Assembly (NCBI GenBank): GCA_004359425.1
Contig: PTEU01000001.1
Location: 241,030-305,029 of the forward strand
Direction of reading: 5' to 3'
Length of the DNA stretch: 64,000 bases
Source: Ideonella sp. MAG2
GTDB lineage: Bacteria; Pseudomonadota; Gammaproteobacteria; Burkholderiales; Burkholderiaceae_C
The translations under genes were made by a program, and so were the position numbers. This document shows positions 60,752 to 64,000 of this stretch, one piece after another (positions within the stretch are counted from its first letter, which is position 1; every line of letters starts with the position of its first letter). The notes beneath the pieces were generated by a model. That model did not search any database and was not told where the DNA came from. It saw only the letters and a program-made list of their open reading frames with translations.

Positions 60752-61516
60752 ATGACCCCTAACCCCCGCCAAGCTGAACTGCTGGACGCCGTGCGTGCCC
60801 AGGGCAGCCTCAGTGTGGAAGCCCTGGCCGAGCGCTTTGGCGTGACCCTGCAAACCGTGCGCCGAGACGTGAAGCTGCTGGCCGAGGCCGGGCTCTTGGC
60901 GCGCTTTCATGGTGGCGTGCGGGTGCCCAGCTCGACCACCGAGAACATTGCCTACCGCCAGCGCGAAGCCTTGCATGCCGAGGGCAAACAGCGCATTGCC
61001 CGGGCCGTGGCGGCGCGGGTGCCCCAGGGCAGCTCTTTGCTGATGAACCTGGGCACCACCACCGAAGCCGTGGCGCGCGAGCTGCTCAAACACCAGGGCT
61101 TGCGCGTGATCACCAACAACCTGAACGTCGCCGCCATCTTGGCCGACAACCCCGACTGCGAAGTCATCGTCACCGGTGGCGTGGTGCGCCACCGCGACCG
61201 CGGCATCGTGGGTGAAGCGGCGGTTGACTTCATTCGCCAGTTCAAGGTGGACATCGGCATCATCGGCATCTCGGGCCTGGAGCCCGACGGCACCCTGCGC
61301 GACTTTGACTACCGCGAGGTCAAGGTGGCCCAGGCCATCGTCAGCCAGAGCCGCGAGGTCTGGCTGGTGGCTGACCACAGCAAATTCATGCGCCCCGCCA
61401 TGGTGGAGTTGGCGCGGCTGGACCAGCTCGATATGCTGTTCACCGACGCCCCACCGCCCGAGCCCTTCCCGCAGTTGCTGCAGGATGCGGGCGTGCAGCT
61501 CGAAGTGGCGCCCTGA
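60752..61516 (+). CDS. glpR: DeoR/GlpR family transcriptional regulator
   Basis: [87 protein letters not shown]; next to glpD/glpK. Confidence 0.92.
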   Translation: MTPNPRQAELLDAVRAQGSLSVEALAERFGVTLQTVRRDVKLLAEAGLLARFHGGVRVPSSTTENIAYRQREALHAEGKQRIARAVAARVPQGSSLLMNLGTTTEAVARELLKHQGLRVITNNLNVAAILADNPDCEVIVTGGVVRHRDRGIVGEAAVDFIRQFKVDIGIIGISGLEPDGTLRDFDYREVKVAQAIVSQSREVWLVADHSKFMRPAMVELARLDQLDMLFTDAPPPEPFPQLLQDAGVQLEVAP

Positions 61517-61563
61517 CCCTTGATGGCCCCTTCTCCCCCTTTTTCCCTGTTCGGACCGTTGAC

Positions 61564-62841
<1,278 letters not shown>

Positions 62842-63118
62842 GGCAGGCGGTGGGGCGGGGGTGAGAGGCGGGAGTAGCTGCGACGCGTCAGACGGATCAG
62901 CGTAGAAGCCTAGCGGCTTGGGCTCGCAGCCTCGTCCCAAGACGCCCCTCAAGTTACGGGTGCGACTGGGCTAGAAATGGGGGATGCTGCGGCCTAAGGC
63001 AACGAGTGCGTTTCGATCGGCCATGCCGTTCAGGACGATCAAGTTTGGTGTTCTGCTAAGCAGCTACGCCTCACCTTGAGGAGTCCCGCCGGTGGACTCA
63101 GAATCACCTTTCAGCAGC

Positions 63119-63937
63119 CTACTTTGGCCAGGTGACCCGATACACGTTCAGGCCATCACGCCAATACGATTTGCCTTGATGAACCCGGATGTTGAGTTGA
63201 GGCGAATCGCCAATCGTTTCGCCATCTTTGATCACCGGGCCTTTCGACGCCAAATACTGCGCCATTCCCAGAAGAAGTGGGAACACTTCTCGCCCAGATC
63301 GATTGACATCTTTAGCCTCAATCTCGTTCAAGCCGAGTTGGTCCATGCCCGAAGTCGACAGCGAAAAGCCCTTTTCTGCGTCATTGGTTACTCGGAAGTT
63401 GACCCACAGCCAGATCGGGGGTGCTTCCCTGCCGATCTTTGCGGACTGTCGCAAGAAGGCGTCCCGAGACTGAAGGCTTTCTAGCCAGTAACTTGCTATC
63501 GCATTGTCATCCATCACTGCGCTGACGGCGTCAGTGAGCAAAAGCCGAGTGTCAAGTGCGTCGAGGGAGGACTGCATCACTCCCACTACTGCCTGCGCCC
63601 GATGCCCGGAGGTTGCTTCGCAGGCTTGTCGCCAGTACCAAGCGTTGACGCAGAGGTCCTTGATGAGATTCTCTGGGGCCGGCTTTGGGATGAGTCTCAC
63701 CAGGACAATGGCTTCGCCGACCCGCAAGGCGATGGCCTCAGAATCCTCCTTCTCAACGCCCGCGATCTTGAGTCTGCCCGCAAGGCGAGTGGCCAAATTC
63801 TGCTGAAACTGCCGTGCGCTTGGGAGCCTCGGTTCGGCGAGAAGAACAATTGAGACCGTGGATCTTGATGCGGTCTCCGATGCCCCAGCCGCTGCAGTCA
63901 ATGACAGCAGGGCGAGGATCAAAAGCAGGTAACGCAT
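63119..63937 (-). CDS. DUF4261-like protein with signal peptide
   Basis: MRYLLLILALLSLTAAAGASE; ALRVGEAIVLVRLIPKPAPENLI, HRAQAVVGVMQSSLDALDTRLLLTDAVSAVMDDNAIASYWLES. Confidence 0.55.
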   Translation of the reverse strand: MRYLLLILALLSLTAAAGASETASRSTVSIVLLAEPRLPSARQFQQNLATRLAGRLKIAGVEKEDSEAIALRVGEAIVLVRLIPKPAPENLIKDLCVNAWYWRQACEATSGHRAQAVVGVMQSSLDALDTRLLLTDAVSAVMDDNAIASYWLESLQSRDAFLRQSAKIGREAPPIWLWVNFRVTNDAEKGFSLSTSGMDQLGLNEIEAKDVNRSGREVFPLLLGMAQYLASKGPVIKDGETIGDSPQLNIRVHQGKSYWRDGLNVYRVTWPK

Positions 63938-63979
63938 AGGGTGGGGCAGCGGTCTCGGGAAAGGGGGGCGGGGTACGGG

Positions 63980-63998
63980 CTGTCTCTTATACACATCT
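63980..63998. other. Nextera transposase mosaic-end adapter sequence (non-biological)
   Basis: CTGTCTCTTATACACATCT, exact 19-bp Tn5 mosaic end as used in Illumina Nextera libraries; ORF starts MYKRQ. Confidence 0.96.
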
Positions 63999-64000
63999 AG

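Overview
High-GC, gene-dense window that looks like a betaproteobacterium (Burkholderiales-like; inferred from gene content and codon usage only). Main content: (i) a ~10 kb minus-strand carbohydrate-uptake operon (IMPase-family phosphatase, DeoR regulator, sugar ABC transporter, BtpA/SgcQ-like protein, M42 peptidase/SgcX-like protein, FGGY kinase), similar in parts to the E. coli sgc operon but with an ABC transporter and kinase instead of a PTS; (ii) ssb, an EamA exporter, an epimerase, a bile-acid-symporter-family protein, an FMO, an SDR and an IclR regulator; (iii) signalling genes: a GGDEF/EAL protein, a CsoR-family protein with no cysteine, a response regulator, an MCP-like protein, a truncated PAS histidine kinase, two tandem LytS-type kinases with a LytTR regulator, and a hybrid kinase; (iv) pta/ackA remnants, a Crp/Fnr regulator, uvrA, a SWIB protein with an H1-like tail, an M48 peptidase, moaC and a hemolysin III family protein; (v) a glycerol operon of the GlpSTPQUV type with glpD, glpR and glpK. 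The strongest overall signal is structural rather than a new system. At least nine places show conserved genes losing internal or terminal segments at sharp joins, one exact 576-bp duplication lies in the most scrambled stretch, and the window ends in an untrimmed Nextera mosaic-end sequence. I therefore treat several apparent fusions and truncations as probable assembly or library artefacts until read-level checks are done. Biologically, the most interesting items are the sgc-like ABC/kinase operon, the ligand-less CsoR homologue facing a CsoR-like operator, inverted copies of an ~86-bp repeat inside the glp operon, and a long imperfect stem-loop between glpU and glpV.
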